Origin: Halovivax asiaticus JCM 14624
GTDB lineage: Archaea; Halobacteriota; Halobacteria; Halobacteriales; Natrialbaceae
Length of the DNA: 64,000 nucleotides
Direction of reading: 5' to 3'
NCBI RefSeq assembly: GCF_000337515.1
Contig: NZ_AOIQ01000012.1
Coordinates: forward strand, 1 to 64,000
Below, piece after piece: positions 53,376 to 61,972 of the stretch (position 1 is its first letter; each line of letters starts with the position of its first letter). The notes under the pieces are model-generated. The model was not told where the DNA came from. It made no database searches and saw nothing but the letters and a program-made list of their open reading frames with translations. Made by a program: the position numbers and the translations under genes.

Positions 53376-53450
53376 CGGGCACGATGGGATTCGAACCCAC
53401 GACCGTCGGATTAGAAGTCCGACGCTCTATCCGGACTGAGCTACGTGCCC
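53376..53450 (-). tRNA. tRNA-Arg (anticodon TCT)
   Basis: 75-nt cloverleaf on the minus strand. Acceptor GGGCACG/CGTGCCC, D-arm GCTC...GAGC, anticodon stem TCGGA/TCCGA with loop CTTCTAA (anticodon TCT), T-arm GTGGG-TTCGAAT-CCCAT, discriminator G. No intron and no encoded CCA. It reads arginine AGA codons, which are rare in this GC-rich genome. Confidence 0.96.
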
Positions 53451-53551
53451 TCGCAAACAGGTTCCGTCGCGGGTGGCATAAGCGGTATGGATTTGGCCCT
53501 TATCCCGCCGAAGCCGGAAGACCGTTGGTGACCGAGGCCTTGCAGTCATCC

Positions 53552-54313
53552 ATGCACCTGCCGGATGTCACCTGGCCCGAGGTGGCGGCGTACGACGAAT
53601 CGATCGCATTGGTACCGCTGGGCTCGACGGAGCAACACGGTCCGCACCTCCCCGAGGGGACAGATCATATGATCGCCCGCGGGCTGGCTCGCGAGGCCGC
53701 CGAACGGACTGGCTATCTCTGTACACCCACCATCACGATCGGCGTGAGCGACCACCACCGGCAGTTCCCCGGGACGATGTGGGTCGAACCGCCCGTGTTT
53801 CGGGACTACGTCGAGAGTCTCACGCGGAACCTGACCGCCCACGGCATCGACCGCGTCATCTACGTCAACGCCCACGGCGGCAACGTCCAGCACCTCCAGG
53901 AGGTCTCGAAACGCCTCCACAAAGACGGCACCGCCTACGCCATCGAGTGGATGTGGGACGAGTCCATCCCGGAACTCGTCGACGAACTCTTCGAGACCAA
54001 CGGTCCCCACGCGGGGCCGAAGGAGACGTCGATGGTCGCCTACCTCGAGGACCTCGTCCGCGAGGACGAACTCGACGCGGCGTACGAGGGCGGGATGGCG
54101 CCCGTCGATCGCGAGACGTTTACGCGCAACGGCGCACGCGTCTTCCACGATTCGATCGAGAACTCGGCGAACGGGTCATTCGGCGACCCACGAGACGCCT
54201 CCGCCGAGAAGGGCGCACAGCTCTTCGAGGCCGCCACCGACCAGCTCGTCGACCTCGCCGACTGGCTGGTCGACCGGCCGAAAGACGACCTGCTCCCCGC
54301 CGAATACGTCTGA
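53552..54313 (+). CDS. Creatininase-family hydrolase (possible ArfB)
   Basis: 253 aa from ATG 53552. Metal ligands of the creatininase family are visible in GSTEQHGPHLPEGTDHMIA, SDHHRQFPGTMW, YVNAHGGNVQHLQ and AGPKETSMVAY. In archaea this family includes ArfB, the formamide hydrolase of riboflavin/F420 synthesis; whether this is ArfB or a paralog cannot be told here. The upstream in-frame extension crosses the tRNA gene and is not coding. Confidence 0.82.
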   Translation: MHLPDVTWPEVAAYDESIALVPLGSTEQHGPHLPEGTDHMIARGLAREAAERTGYLCTPTITIGVSDHHRQFPGTMWVEPPVFRDYVESLTRNLTAHGIDRVIYVNAHGGNVQHLQEVSKRLHKDGTAYAIEWMWDESIPELVDELFETNGPHAGPKETSMVAYLEDLVREDELDAAYEGGMAPVDRETFTRNGARVFHDSIENSANGSFGDPRDASAEKGAQLFEAATDQLVDLADWLVDRPKDDLLPAEYV

Positions 54314-54461
54314 GAGCGCGCAGCGAGTCGTATGCGAGGTCCAGACGCCCCGACGACGAAAACGGCGACGCTCGTGGCGGTCGAATCGGGCAATCGCACC
54401 TAAACGGCCTGCGCCTGCCCCTGACACATTCACCCGTCTCCTGGCTGTCGGTTGCGGTGCA

Positions 54462-54701
54462 ATGTGCGCTCACTACACCGACGACGAGGAGGGAAAACGC
54501 GTGGTAACCAGCGACGGCGACGAGATCGGCATGGTCAAAGAGGTCAGAGACGGCCAGCTTCACGTCGACCCTGACCCGGGGATGACGGACTCGATCAAGG
54601 CGACACTCGGGTGGGGCGACGCCGACGAGGGAACCTACGCATTAGACGACGACCACGTCAAGTCCGTCAGCGACGACGAGATCCACCTCAGCCGGATGTA
54701 G
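54462..54701 (+). CDS. Small acidic PRC-barrel-like protein
   Basis: 79 aa, very acidic. KRVVTSDGDEIGMVKEVRDGQLHVDP looks like the first beta strands of a PRC-barrel, and DDDHVKSVSDDEIHLSRM like the last. Conserved-looking haloarchaeal protein of unknown role. Confidence 0.65.
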   Translation: MCAHYTDDEEGKRVVTSDGDEIGMVKEVRDGQLHVDPDPGMTDSIKATLGWGDADEGTYALDDDHVKSVSDDEIHLSRM

Positions 54702-54812
54702 CGCCCGCGGAGATCCTGCAGCCGAAACCTGATCCCTCGGCTGAAATCTGGTCCTCCCCGCCTGGACCCGAACCCACAGCCCTTATGCTCGTCTCGCCAG
54801 TATCGAGAGCCA

Positions 54813-55379
54813 ATGCACGTCATCGGAACCGTCGGGTTACCGGGCAGCGGCAAGGGAGAGGCGGCGACGGTCGCCCGCGAGGCGGGGATCCCCGTGGTGA
54901 CGATGGGCGACGTGGTGCGCCAGGAGACCGCCGACCGCGGCCTGGATCCGGCGACGGATCACGGGGCGGTCGCGCAGGCGCTGCGCGACGAGGACGGCCC
55001 GACGGCGATCGCCCAGCGGTCGCTGCCGATGATCGAAGATCGCCTCGAGACCCACGACGCGGTCCTCGTCGACGGGATCCGGTCGGACGACGAGGTCGAT
55101 GTCTTCGAGGACGCCTTCGGTGACGACTTCACGCTCGTGAGTATCGAAGCGCCGGCCGATATCCGCCGAGAGCGCCTCGACGACAGGGGACGCGACGCGG
55201 GCGCGGCCGACGGCGGCGAATCGCTCGACGCACGCGACGAACGCGAACTCGGCTGGGGGATGGGCGAGGCGATGGCCGACGCCGACGTCGTCGTCGAAAA
55301 CACGGACACGCTGGCGGCGTTCCACGAGCGCGTCCGCGAGATCATCACCACCGACGCCGATCTACAGGTCGACCAATGA
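54813..55379 (+). CDS. UPF0200 nucleotide kinase-like P-loop protein
   Basis: 188 aa. P-loop GTVGLPGSGKGE at residues 5-16, then VVTMGDVVRQETADRG and LVDGIRSDDEVDVFED. It resembles dephospho-CoA/adenylate kinases and the archaeal UPF0200 family. Substrate unknown. Its stop overlaps the UPF0201 start by 4 nt, and the two families commonly occur together. Confidence 0.85.
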   Translation: MHVIGTVGLPGSGKGEAATVAREAGIPVVTMGDVVRQETADRGLDPATDHGAVAQALRDEDGPTAIAQRSLPMIEDRLETHDAVLVDGIRSDDEVDVFEDAFGDDFTLVSIEAPADIRRERLDDRGRDAGAADGGESLDARDERELGWGMGEAMADADVVVENTDTLAAFHERVREIITTDADLQVDQ

Positions 55380-55813
55380 GCGAAGACACCAGCGAGCCCG
55401 GCGAGGCGATCTATCGCGTCGACGTCGAGATCACGGCACCTGTCTTCGATACGGAAGTAACGGATCGGGTTCGCGATGCGGTCGCGAACATCGTGCCGGA
55501 AGCCGACCTCGAGGAGCGCCACGGCGAGATCTACGGTCGGGCCCACTCGCTCGAGCACCTCTCGGAGCTGCTCCACCGCCACGAGATCCTCGATACCGCC
55601 AGAAGTGAGTTCTTCACCAACCGCGACGGCAACAGCTTCACGTTTGCGCTCAAAAAGCAACCGGCGTTGGAAGAGCGGGCGACCTTCGCCGTCGGCGAAC
55701 CGGACGAACTCGGGGAGATCGATATTCGCGTGACGGTCGAGGAACCATCGCTCGAGGACTACGTCGACCATGTCGCGCCGCCAACCGAGGACGGCACGCC
55801 GATCGAGTCCTGA
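55376..55813 (+). CDS. UPF0201 RNA-binding domain protein
   Basis: 145 aa. YRVDVEITAPVFDTEVTDRV, HSLEHLSELLHRHEILDTAR and SFTFALKKQPALEERATFAV match the UPF0201 family, often annotated as a coaxial-stack RNA-binding-like domain near exosome or kinase genes. Translationally coupled to the UPF0200 kinase. Acidic tail. Confidence 0.85.
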   Translation: MSEDTSEPGEAIYRVDVEITAPVFDTEVTDRVRDAVANIVPEADLEERHGEIYGRAHSLEHLSELLHRHEILDTARSEFFTNRDGNSFTFALKKQPALEERATFAVGEPDELGEIDIRVTVEEPSLEDYVDHVAPPTEDGTPIES

Positions 55814-55910
55814 CTACAACCCGATAGGTCTGGTCGTAACAGGCCCAGGAACCCTCGAACGGCCACAAACGGCCCGGAGACTTAACTACCGGGACTATCA
55901 GTACCGGTAT

Positions 55911-56927
55911 ATGTTGCCGACAGCGGACGGCGCGACGTGGGACGCCAACCCGTCCGAAGCGTTCGCGACACTCGGACACGAGACGCGCCTTGACGTTCTG
56001 GGCGCGCTCTGGGCAGCCGACGGGCCCATGCGCTACGAAGCGTTGCGCCGAACGGTCGCCCCCGACGACCGGGGAAACTTCGGGTACCACCTCGACAAGC
56101 TCGCCGGCCACTTCATCAGAAAGTCGGATTCGGGGTACGAGCTCCGGCTGGCGGGTGAGCAAGTCGTCCGAGCGATCGTCGCGGGGACGATTACGGCGAA
56201 TCCGGAACTATCGTCACGAGCGGTCGACAGCGAATGTGTCTTCTGCGGCGCGCCGGTCGAACTTCGCTACGACGACGAGACGATCACCGTCCAGTGTACG
56301 GCCTGTGCGGGACTCGTCGGTGGCGACCTTCCGCGGGGAACGTTCATGCACTACGAGTTTCCACCCGGCGGACTCTCCGGCCGATCGCCGGAGGAGATCG
56401 TCGATGCCGCCCACACCTACTACGACGCGAAGATCATCCCGATGATGCGGGGAATTTGCCCGATCTGTGCAGGCCAGATCGAGACGCGCGTCGAGGTCTG
56501 TGAGGACCACGAACCGATCGCTGACGACAACGAACCGGTCAGTGACGACGATACACCGACCGACGAACTCTGTTCGAACTGCGACTCGCGCACCGAAGCC
56601 TGGGCGATCCTCCAGTGTGAACGGTGCCGGTACACCAGACGATCGGTCCTCTGGTTTTCGATCTTGACTCACCCGGGTGTCGTCGCGTTCTACTACGATC
56701 ACGGCGTCGACGATCCGGTCCCCCTGCGCAAGCTGACGTGGGAGCGCGCACAGATCGAACGGACCGTCAGCGTCGACATCGTCGAACGGGAGCCGGACGT
56801 GTTCCGGATCTGCCTCCAGATCGACGAGGAGCAACTCGTCGCCGAGCTGGGTGACGACCTGTGCGTCAGATCCGTCGACCGAATTCCCGCCGACGAGCAA
56901 GGGGCGTCGACAGCCAACACGTCGTAA
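55911..56927 (+). CDS. wHTH transcriptional regulator with zinc-finger domains
   Basis: 338 aa. The N-terminal ArsR-like winged helix (about 15-95) includes FATLGHETRLDVLGALW and NFGYHLDKLAGHFI. Cysteine pairs follow: CVFCGAPVEL...CTACAG, CPICAGQIE, CSNCDS, CERCRY, implying two or more zinc ribbons. This is a haloarchaeal regulator family; the effector is unknown. A TATA-like CTTAACT lies about 28 nt upstream of ATG 55911, fixing the start; the longer frame upstream is rejected. Confidence 0.82.
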   Translation: MLPTADGATWDANPSEAFATLGHETRLDVLGALWAADGPMRYEALRRTVAPDDRGNFGYHLDKLAGHFIRKSDSGYELRLAGEQVVRAIVAGTITANPELSSRAVDSECVFCGAPVELRYDDETITVQCTACAGLVGGDLPRGTFMHYEFPPGGLSGRSPEEIVDAAHTYYDAKIIPMMRGICPICAGQIETRVEVCEDHEPIADDNEPVSDDDTPTDELCSNCDSRTEAWAILQCERCRYTRRSVLWFSILTHPGVVAFYYDHGVDDPVPLRKLTWERAQIERTVSVDIVEREPDVFRICLQIDEEQLVAELGDDLCVRSVDRIPADEQGASTANTS

Positions 56928-56962
56928 CAGTTGAGTATTCAACAGTAGTGGCGTACGGGAAG

Positions 56963-56972
56963 GCTATTTATT
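56963..56972 (+). promoter_or_regulatory. TATA box of DUF7344-type regulator
   Basis: CTATTTATTC lies 24-33 nt upstream of the ATG at 56996, indicating a leaderless transcript. Confidence 0.5.
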
Positions 56973-56995
56973 CGATAGTGGTGTAACCAATCCTG

Positions 56996-57310
56996 ATGCC
57001 CAAAACGGTTGTCGACGGGGACGGAAGCACAGTCTGGCGCCTCCTCGGCGAACCACGCCGCCACCACGTGCTCCGACACCTGGACGACACGGGAGAGCCG
57101 ACGACGACGGCCGACCTCTCGCGGGCGATCACCGAGTACTGCGACGGCGACGACGAACAGGTCAGGCTCGCGCTCAGACACGTCGACGTCCCGAAACTGG
57201 CCGACGCCGACGTCCTCGAGTACGAGCCGGAACGGGACCGGATCGAGCCGACGCCGCGAGTCGAGACGCTGTGTGCGGTGCTCGACGCCGTCGACGAACG
57301 GCTGGGGTGA
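56996..57310 (+). CDS. Haloarchaeal winged-helix regulator (DUF7344 type)
   Basis: 104 aa. VWRLLGEPRRHHVLRHLDD starts the wHTH; LSRAITEYCDGDDEQVRLAL and HVDVPKLADADVLEYEPE complete it. Same family as the 44832-45185 gene but diverged. It follows the zinc-finger regulator gene and may be independently transcribed. Confidence 0.78.
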   Translation: MPKTVVDGDGSTVWRLLGEPRRHHVLRHLDDTGEPTTTADLSRAITEYCDGDDEQVRLALRHVDVPKLADADVLEYEPERDRIEPTPRVETLCAVLDAVDERLG

Positions 57311-57419
57311 TCCCCGACGGTCGATCGACAGTCGGCCGAACGAGGGTCGGCGAGTGTGAGTGACGAGTGGAGCGGAACGGAGTCGCAGCCCCGTGGAGTC
57401 ACCGCTTGGTGCACTCGTC

Positions 57420-57487
57420 GGGTCCCGAGAGTCGTTGGGTCCGGAGGGTCATCGGGCCCCGAGGGTTGTCAGGTTCGGAGTCACAAA
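57420..57487. repeat. Degenerate 17-bp tandem repeat
   Basis: Four consecutive 17-bp units beginning GGGTCCCGAG, GGGTCCGGAG, GGGCCCCGAG and AGGTTCGGAG, at 57420, 57437, 57454 and 57471. They lie in the 210-bp gap between the wHTH gene and the 3' end of the SRP54 gene. Confidence 0.6.
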
Positions 57488-57520
57488 ACTGAGCGAGCTA
57501 GCGATCGCCACACCGTCAGA

Positions 57521-58918
57521 TTATCCGAACGGGCCGCCACCGCCACCCATCCCGCCCATGCCACCGCCTCCGCCGCCTCCCATCTGCTGCATCATGCGCT
57601 GCATCTCCTTCTCCGAGCCCATCCCCTGGAACTGCTTCATGGTCCGTTCCATCAGTTTGAACTGGTCTAGGAGTTCGCGGACGGATTCCTCGCTGGTGCC
57701 GGAGCCACGGGCGATGCGCTCGATCTGGCTGGCGCCGATCGCGCGCGGGTACTCCTTCTCGGCGTCGGTCATCGAATCCATGATGACCCGGAAGGTGTGC
57801 ATGCGCTCTTCGGTGACGTCCATCGCGTCGTCGGGCAGCTGATCCTTGATGCCGCCGCCCATGCCGGGGATCATGTCGAGCACCTGCGAGAGCGGGCCCA
57901 TGTTGTTCATCGCCTCGAGTTGCTTCTGCATGTCGTTCAGGGTGAAGTTACCCTGCAGCATCTCCTCGGGGTCCCAGTCATCCTCTTCGATGTCCGTCTG
58001 GTCCATCGCGCGCTCGACGCGTTCGGCGAGCTGGGCCAGGTCGCCCATCCCGAGCAGTCGGGAGATGAACCCTTCGGGCTCGAAGCGCTCGATGTCGTCG
58101 ACCTCCTCGCCGGTCCCGAGGAAGGCGATCGAGGAGTCGGTCTGGTCGACCGCCGCCAGTGCGCCGCCACCTTTCGCCGTCCCGTCTAACTTCGTGATGA
58201 CGACGCCGTCGATGCCGATGGAGTCGTGGAACTCGCGGGCCTGGTCCTTCGCACCCTGACCGATCGCGGCGTCGAGGACGAGCAAGGAGATGTCCGGATC
58301 CACGACGCGCTCGATCTCCTCGATTTCGTCGATCAGGTCGTCTTCCAAGGCGTGGCGACCGGCGGTGTCGACGATGTGGACGTCGGCGTTGGCCGTCTCC
58401 TCGAGGCCGGTGCGCGCGATCTCGACGGGATCTTCCGAGTCGGGATCGCCGTAGAATTCGACCTCCGCACGCTCGGTCATCTGTTTCGCCTGGTCGAAAG
58501 CGCCCGGCCGGAAGGTGTCGGTCTGGATGACCGCCGGTTTGAGTCCCTTCGTCGAGAACCACCAGGCCATCTTGGCCGCGGAGGTCGTCTTCCCCGACCC
58601 CTGCAGCCCGGCCAGCAGGATCGTCTGATCTTCGAGCGGGAGCTCCGTCGACTCGCCGATGAGGTCGACGAGTTCCTCGTAGACGATGCGCAGGACGAAG
58701 TCGCGCGCCGGCGTCCCCGCGGGCGGCTCCTCTTCTAACGCACGCGTCTCGATGTTCTCCGAGAGCTCCATCACGAGCGAGACGTCGACGTCGGCCGACA
58801 GCAGCGAGCGCTGGATCTCCGTGACGACCGACTCGACGTCGGCCTCGCTGATACGAGATTTGCCCCGGAGGTCGTCTAAGGTCCCCCGCAGCGAACTGCC
58901 GAGATCGTCGAGTACCAT
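57521..58918 (-). CDS. srp54: Signal recognition particle protein SRP54
   Basis: 465 aa. The helical N domain (1-90) is followed by the G domain with P-loop GLQGSGKTT (about 104-112), [10 protein letters not shown] and [15 protein letters not shown]. The M domain (from about 300) includes [17 protein letters not shown] and [16 protein letters not shown]. The C-terminus is Met/Gly-rich ([19 protein letters not shown]). It binds 7S RNA and signal sequences and docks with FtsY, encoded 3 kb away. TATA-like CTTTAAC about 30 nt upstream. Confidence 0.97.
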   Translation of the reverse strand: MVLDDLGSSLRGTLDDLRGKSRISEADVESVVTEIQRSLLSADVDVSLVMELSENIETRALEEEPPAGTPARDFVLRIVYEELVDLIGESTELPLEDQTILLAGLQGSGKTTSAAKMAWWFSTKGLKPAVIQTDTFRPGAFDQAKQMTERAEVEFYGDPDSEDPVEIARTGLEETANADVHIVDTAGRHALEDDLIDEIEEIERVVDPDISLLVLDAAIGQGAKDQAREFHDSIGIDGVVITKLDGTAKGGGALAAVDQTDSSIAFLGTGEEVDDIERFEPEGFISRLLGMGDLAQLAERVERAMDQTDIEEDDWDPEEMLQGNFTLNDMQKQLEAMNNMGPLSQVLDMIPGMGGGIKDQLPDDAMDVTEERMHTFRVIMDSMTDAEKEYPRAIGASQIERIARGSGTSEESVRELLDQFKLMERTMKQFQGMGSEKEMQRMMQQMGGGGGGGMGGMGGGGGPFG

Positions 58919-59124
58919 TTGCCGAGCCTACGCGGCGCGCTCGTTAAAGGCTTTTCTCGCGCGGACGATCGTGTCGGCCCGATCGGCGGCCGTGACTGGG
59001 CCAGCCGACGTCGCCGGTGACGGCGGCCCACCCGATGACTGCTGGAAGCGCCAGCGGCTCGGACAGCCAGCCAGTTCCCGAAAGAACCAGCAACGCTTTC
59101 CACGGAACCAGCCGAACACCAAGT

Positions 59125-59361
59125 ATGAGCGACGACACGACAGCCGACGGCGGACAGCAGACCGAGGAGGAGCCGACGAATGGGTCCGAAGCCGTAACGA
59201 CCGTCAGGATCACCGTCGAAGACGGCCTCTGGATCGCCGCGGACGACGAGACCGGGATCTCCAGTCAGGGCCCCACCAAGTTTGACGCCTTGCGGAATCT
59301 CGCGGCGACGCTCGAAACCGTCGAGGAAGGCGACGAAGCCGACGACGAGGACTGGCTCTGA
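59125..59361 (+). CDS. HicB-like small protein, no toxin partner
   Basis: 78 aa from ATG 59125. After a Thr/Glu/Gly-rich leader, VRITVEDGLWIAADDETG and SSQGPTKFDALRNLAATLE form the partial RNase-H-like fold seen in HicB antitoxins and related haloarchaeal orphans. There is no HicA gene or C-terminal DNA-binding domain here, so an antitoxin role is uncertain. Confidence 0.65.
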   Translation: MSDDTTADGGQQTEEEPTNGSEAVTTVRITVEDGLWIAADDETGISSQGPTKFDALRNLAATLETVEEGDEADDEDWL

Positions 59362-59399
59362 GGCCACAACGTTTTGTCAGTCCGCCCGAACCTGTTGAC

Positions 59400-59810
59400 A
59401 TGGAAGCCGACTGTCCGTTCTGCGAGATCGTCGCCGGGGGAGGCGACGCCGCCGAAGTCTATCGAACCGACGAGGCCGTAGCGTTCCTCGACGCCAGCCC
59501 GGCCGTCGACGGTCACACGCTGGTGATCCCGACGAGCCACCGCGAGGAGATCACGACCGCCCCGGTGCCGACGCGCCAAGCCGTCTTCGACGCCGTCGGC
59601 CACGTTTCCGATGCCCTCGAACAGGCACTCGATCCCGACGGCTTCAGCGTATTCCACACCTCCGGCCCGCTCGTCGGCAGGATCGACCACGCCCACGTCC
59701 ACGTCCTGCCTCGCAGTGGCGACGACGGGATCTCCCTCTCGCTCGAGCGCGACTCGCTGGAGGCGGAGCGGGCCGAAACGCTCGCAGAGCGAATTCGGTC
59801 GAACAGCTGA
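59400..59810 (+). CDS. HIT-family nucleotide hydrolase
   Basis: 136 aa. CPFCEIVAG at the start, HTLVIPTSHREEI in the middle and the HIT motif HAHVHVLP (H-x-H-x-H) with the catalytic histidine. Such proteins hydrolyse AMP-linked or dinucleoside phosphates. Ends in a charged helix. Confidence 0.92.
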   Translation: MEADCPFCEIVAGGGDAAEVYRTDEAVAFLDASPAVDGHTLVIPTSHREEITTAPVPTRQAVFDAVGHVSDALEQALDPDGFSVFHTSGPLVGRIDHAHVHVLPRSGDDGISLSLERDSLEAERAETLAERIRSNS

Positions 59811-59834
59811 GGAACAATCCGGAAGCGAAACCGA

Positions 59835-60662
59835 TCACTTCCGCGCGATTCGCGGGGACAGGACGTACTCCACGGAGCCCTCGCCGTCGGCGATCTCGAA
59901 CCCGAGCGAGATCGGCGTCTCCGTCCCGATCCTGAGATCGACGGCCGCATCACCGGGGATGGCCCGGCTCATGTCGCGGAGGTACTCGAGGGAGTACAGT
60001 GAACGGGCCTCGCCCGGGGTGAACGCCTGGAGGTCGGTCGCCTCGAATTCCAGCGAGACGGAGTCGACGTCCCCGTCGGCCTCGATCCGAAGCGCCTCGT
60101 CAGCCAGGGCGATCGAGAGGTGGTTCGCTACCAGATCGGTCGCCCCGACGAACCGGTCGACGGTCGCGCTTGGCAGGACGGCCCCGCCACCGTACTCGAA
60201 ACGCAGTTCCGTCGGATCCGGCGGCGAGCGGATCGTCTCGGGGTCGAGCAGCCCCATCTCGTATCGAAGCTCGCCGATACCGACACGGAGGTGACGCGTC
60301 CCTGCGTCCACGGCGAGGGTCACCGGCCGATCGCGATCGGCCAGCCCGACGATCGTTCCGAGCCGTTCGACGTCGAGGCCGAACGTTCCGTTCGCGCCGT
60401 CGTAGGTCTCGAACGCACCGGCAGCGAGGTCCACGTTGACGGAAGCGACGACGGCCGGGTCGGTCGCAATGACCGACAGCCCATCGTCGTCGAATTCGAG
60501 GCGACACTCGGTGACCAGCGCGGAGAGCGCGTCGATCACCGTCGAGAGCGTCCCGGCATCGACGCGCGCCACGATGGTAGCGTTGGAGAGGTTTCGCTCC
60601 CCGTTCGATCCGGCCCCACTCACCGCACTTCCGGCGTCGTTCACGTTCGTCATGCGTGTCAT
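59835..60662 (-). CDS. PCNA-like DNA sliding clamp (divergent, N-terminally extended)
   Basis: 275 aa from the ATG at 60660-60662; ATG 60653 is also possible. PCNA fold signatures: ALVTECRLEFDDDGLSVIATD, DPAVVASVNVDLAAGAFETY, SLYSLEYLRDMSRAIPGDA and the C-terminal SVEYVLSPRIARK. Compared with typical haloarchaeal PCNA (about 247 aa, starting MF-x-A), about 25 Ser/Gly/Asn-rich residues are added at the N-terminus and many core positions differ. It may be the main clamp or a second paralog. TATA-like CCTTAACC lies about 25 nt upstream of the ATG; divergent from the next gene. Confidence 0.85.
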   Translation of the reverse strand: MTRMTNVNDAGSAVSGAGSNGERNLSNATIVARVDAGTLSTVIDALSALVTECRLEFDDDGLSVIATDPAVVASVNVDLAAGAFETYDGANGTFGLDVERLGTIVGLADRDRPVTLAVDAGTRHLRVGIGELRYEMGLLDPETIRSPPDPTELRFEYGGGAVLPSATVDRFVGATDLVANHLSIALADEALRIEADGDVDSVSLEFEATDLQAFTPGEARSLYSLEYLRDMSRAIPGDAAVDLRIGTETPISLGFEIADGEGSVEYVLSPRIARK

Positions 60663-60768
60663 CTACACCCGGTCGACGTCGGTTAAGGATTTCGACCGTT
60701 TTCGAACCCATAACCCGTATCGGAGTATACTTATATCCCTGTTCGAATATCATAATCAGAAATAGAGT

Positions 60769-61326
60769 ATGTCCGGTGAAACACGCGACCGCGGAATCCT
60801 CAGCCCGGCTGACCGAGCGTACCTCCGCGGCGAGACGACGCTCGCGAGCGAACAGTCCGAACGAAACACGAGAGCCAGGATCCGAAGCCGGATCGCTGAA
60901 TCGCTCCGAGACTTCGAACTCCTGATCGAACACCTCTCGGAACGAGACCGGCGGCTCCTCTTCGAAGGCGAAGACGGAATCGAGACGTTCGACGCGCTCG
61001 TCTCGGCGTTCGCCTTCCTCTACGAAGGGGTCGACGAGACTGGCCTCTCCTTCGAGCACGTTCTCTCGGAGGGAATCAACCTCGCCGAGGCGAAGCGGGA
61101 CCGAGCGGCCGTCGTCGATCTCGACGTCGCCCTTCAGACGCTCACCGTCGAACAGCTCCGCGAGAAACTCCGTCGAGGAGACGCCCTCTCACTCCCGGAA
61201 CTCGCTGTGGCGCAGGCAAGCGAGGAGATCACGCCCGACGAACTGACCCGCTACGCCGCCAGCCGATCGGAGGAACCAACGGCCATCGACGACGGGCGAA
61301 TCCAGTCCAAAGTCACCGACTTCTAA
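60769..61326 (+). CDS. Haloarchaeal conserved protein, unknown function
   Basis: 185 aa. DRGILSPADRAYLRGE begins a family with several paralogs in haloarchaea; the first half is alpha-helical and charged (RIRSRIAESLRDFELLIEHL). No catalytic motif. TATA-like ACTTATATCC lies about 35 nt upstream. It is divergent from the PCNA gene. Confidence 0.75.
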   Translation: MSGETRDRGILSPADRAYLRGETTLASEQSERNTRARIRSRIAESLRDFELLIEHLSERDRRLLFEGEDGIETFDALVSAFAFLYEGVDETGLSFEHVLSEGINLAEAKRDRAAVVDLDVALQTLTVEQLREKLRRGDALSLPELAVAQASEEITPDELTRYAASRSEEPTAIDDGRIQSKVTDF

Positions 61327-61446
61327 CCCAGAAAACCGACGGCGCCCCCACTGACGACGGATAGCGCAATCGACGCTGCCGTCTCGGTTCTCCCCGCCCG
61401 TCCGTCCATCGACGCCATCACCGAACCGAGCCCACGAGCGAGCGGG

Positions 61447-61875
61447 TCAGAGCCCGGACGCAGCATCGGCTGAGTCGGACGGGTTCCGCTCGAAGAACAC
61501 CGCTTGTCTGGCGAACAGATACACCAGCAGGAGGAGTTGGACGATCGGGAGTTCGCCGAGAGTCAGCTCGGACAATCGAGCCGTCTCCAGAAGGATGACG
61601 AGCATCAGTCCCAGGGTCGTGAGCGTCCACGCGATCCAGTTCCGGCGCCACAGCCCCCACGCGAGCAGGACGAGCGAGAGGCCGATCACCGGAGCGAGCG
61701 ACGCGAGCGGCGTCGGATCGGCGTAGATGCTGCCGTAGCCCCAGACGATCCACAGGAGACCGTTCAGCGCGACCAGCAGACTCACCAGCGTGACCCCAAG
61801 CGGAGTTCCAGAATCACCGTCGGAGGTGCCTGGGGAACCGTGGCCGGTGTCGGCAGGGGCGGCAGGGTCGGCCAT
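61447..61875 (-). CDS. Four-helix membrane protein
   Basis: 142 aa. A Gly/Ser/Asp-rich leader is followed by helices LVSLLVALNGLLWIVWGYG, LAPVIGLSLVLLAWGLW, WTLTTLGLMLVILLE and VQLLLLVYLFARQAVFF. Unknown function. TATA-like AAATAAG lies about 28 nt upstream of the ATG. Confidence 0.65.
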   Translation of the reverse strand: MADPAAPADTGHGSPGTSDGDSGTPLGVTLVSLLVALNGLLWIVWGYGSIYADPTPLASLAPVIGLSLVLLAWGLWRRNWIAWTLTTLGLMLVILLETARLSELTLGELPIVQLLLLVYLFARQAVFFERNPSDSADAASGL

Positions 61876-61972
61876 CGATAGTTGCGTTTCGAGTACGCTC
61901 CACTTATTTGGTCGGGACGAGCGAAGGGATCGTTACTTCACCGTCGAACGGAGAAAACCTTCGACTGAGGCG

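Noticed and set aside
53198-53551. N-terminal extension of the creatininase-family protein
   Set aside because: It would translate through the tRNA-Arg gene; the protein family begins near MHLPDVTW at 53552.
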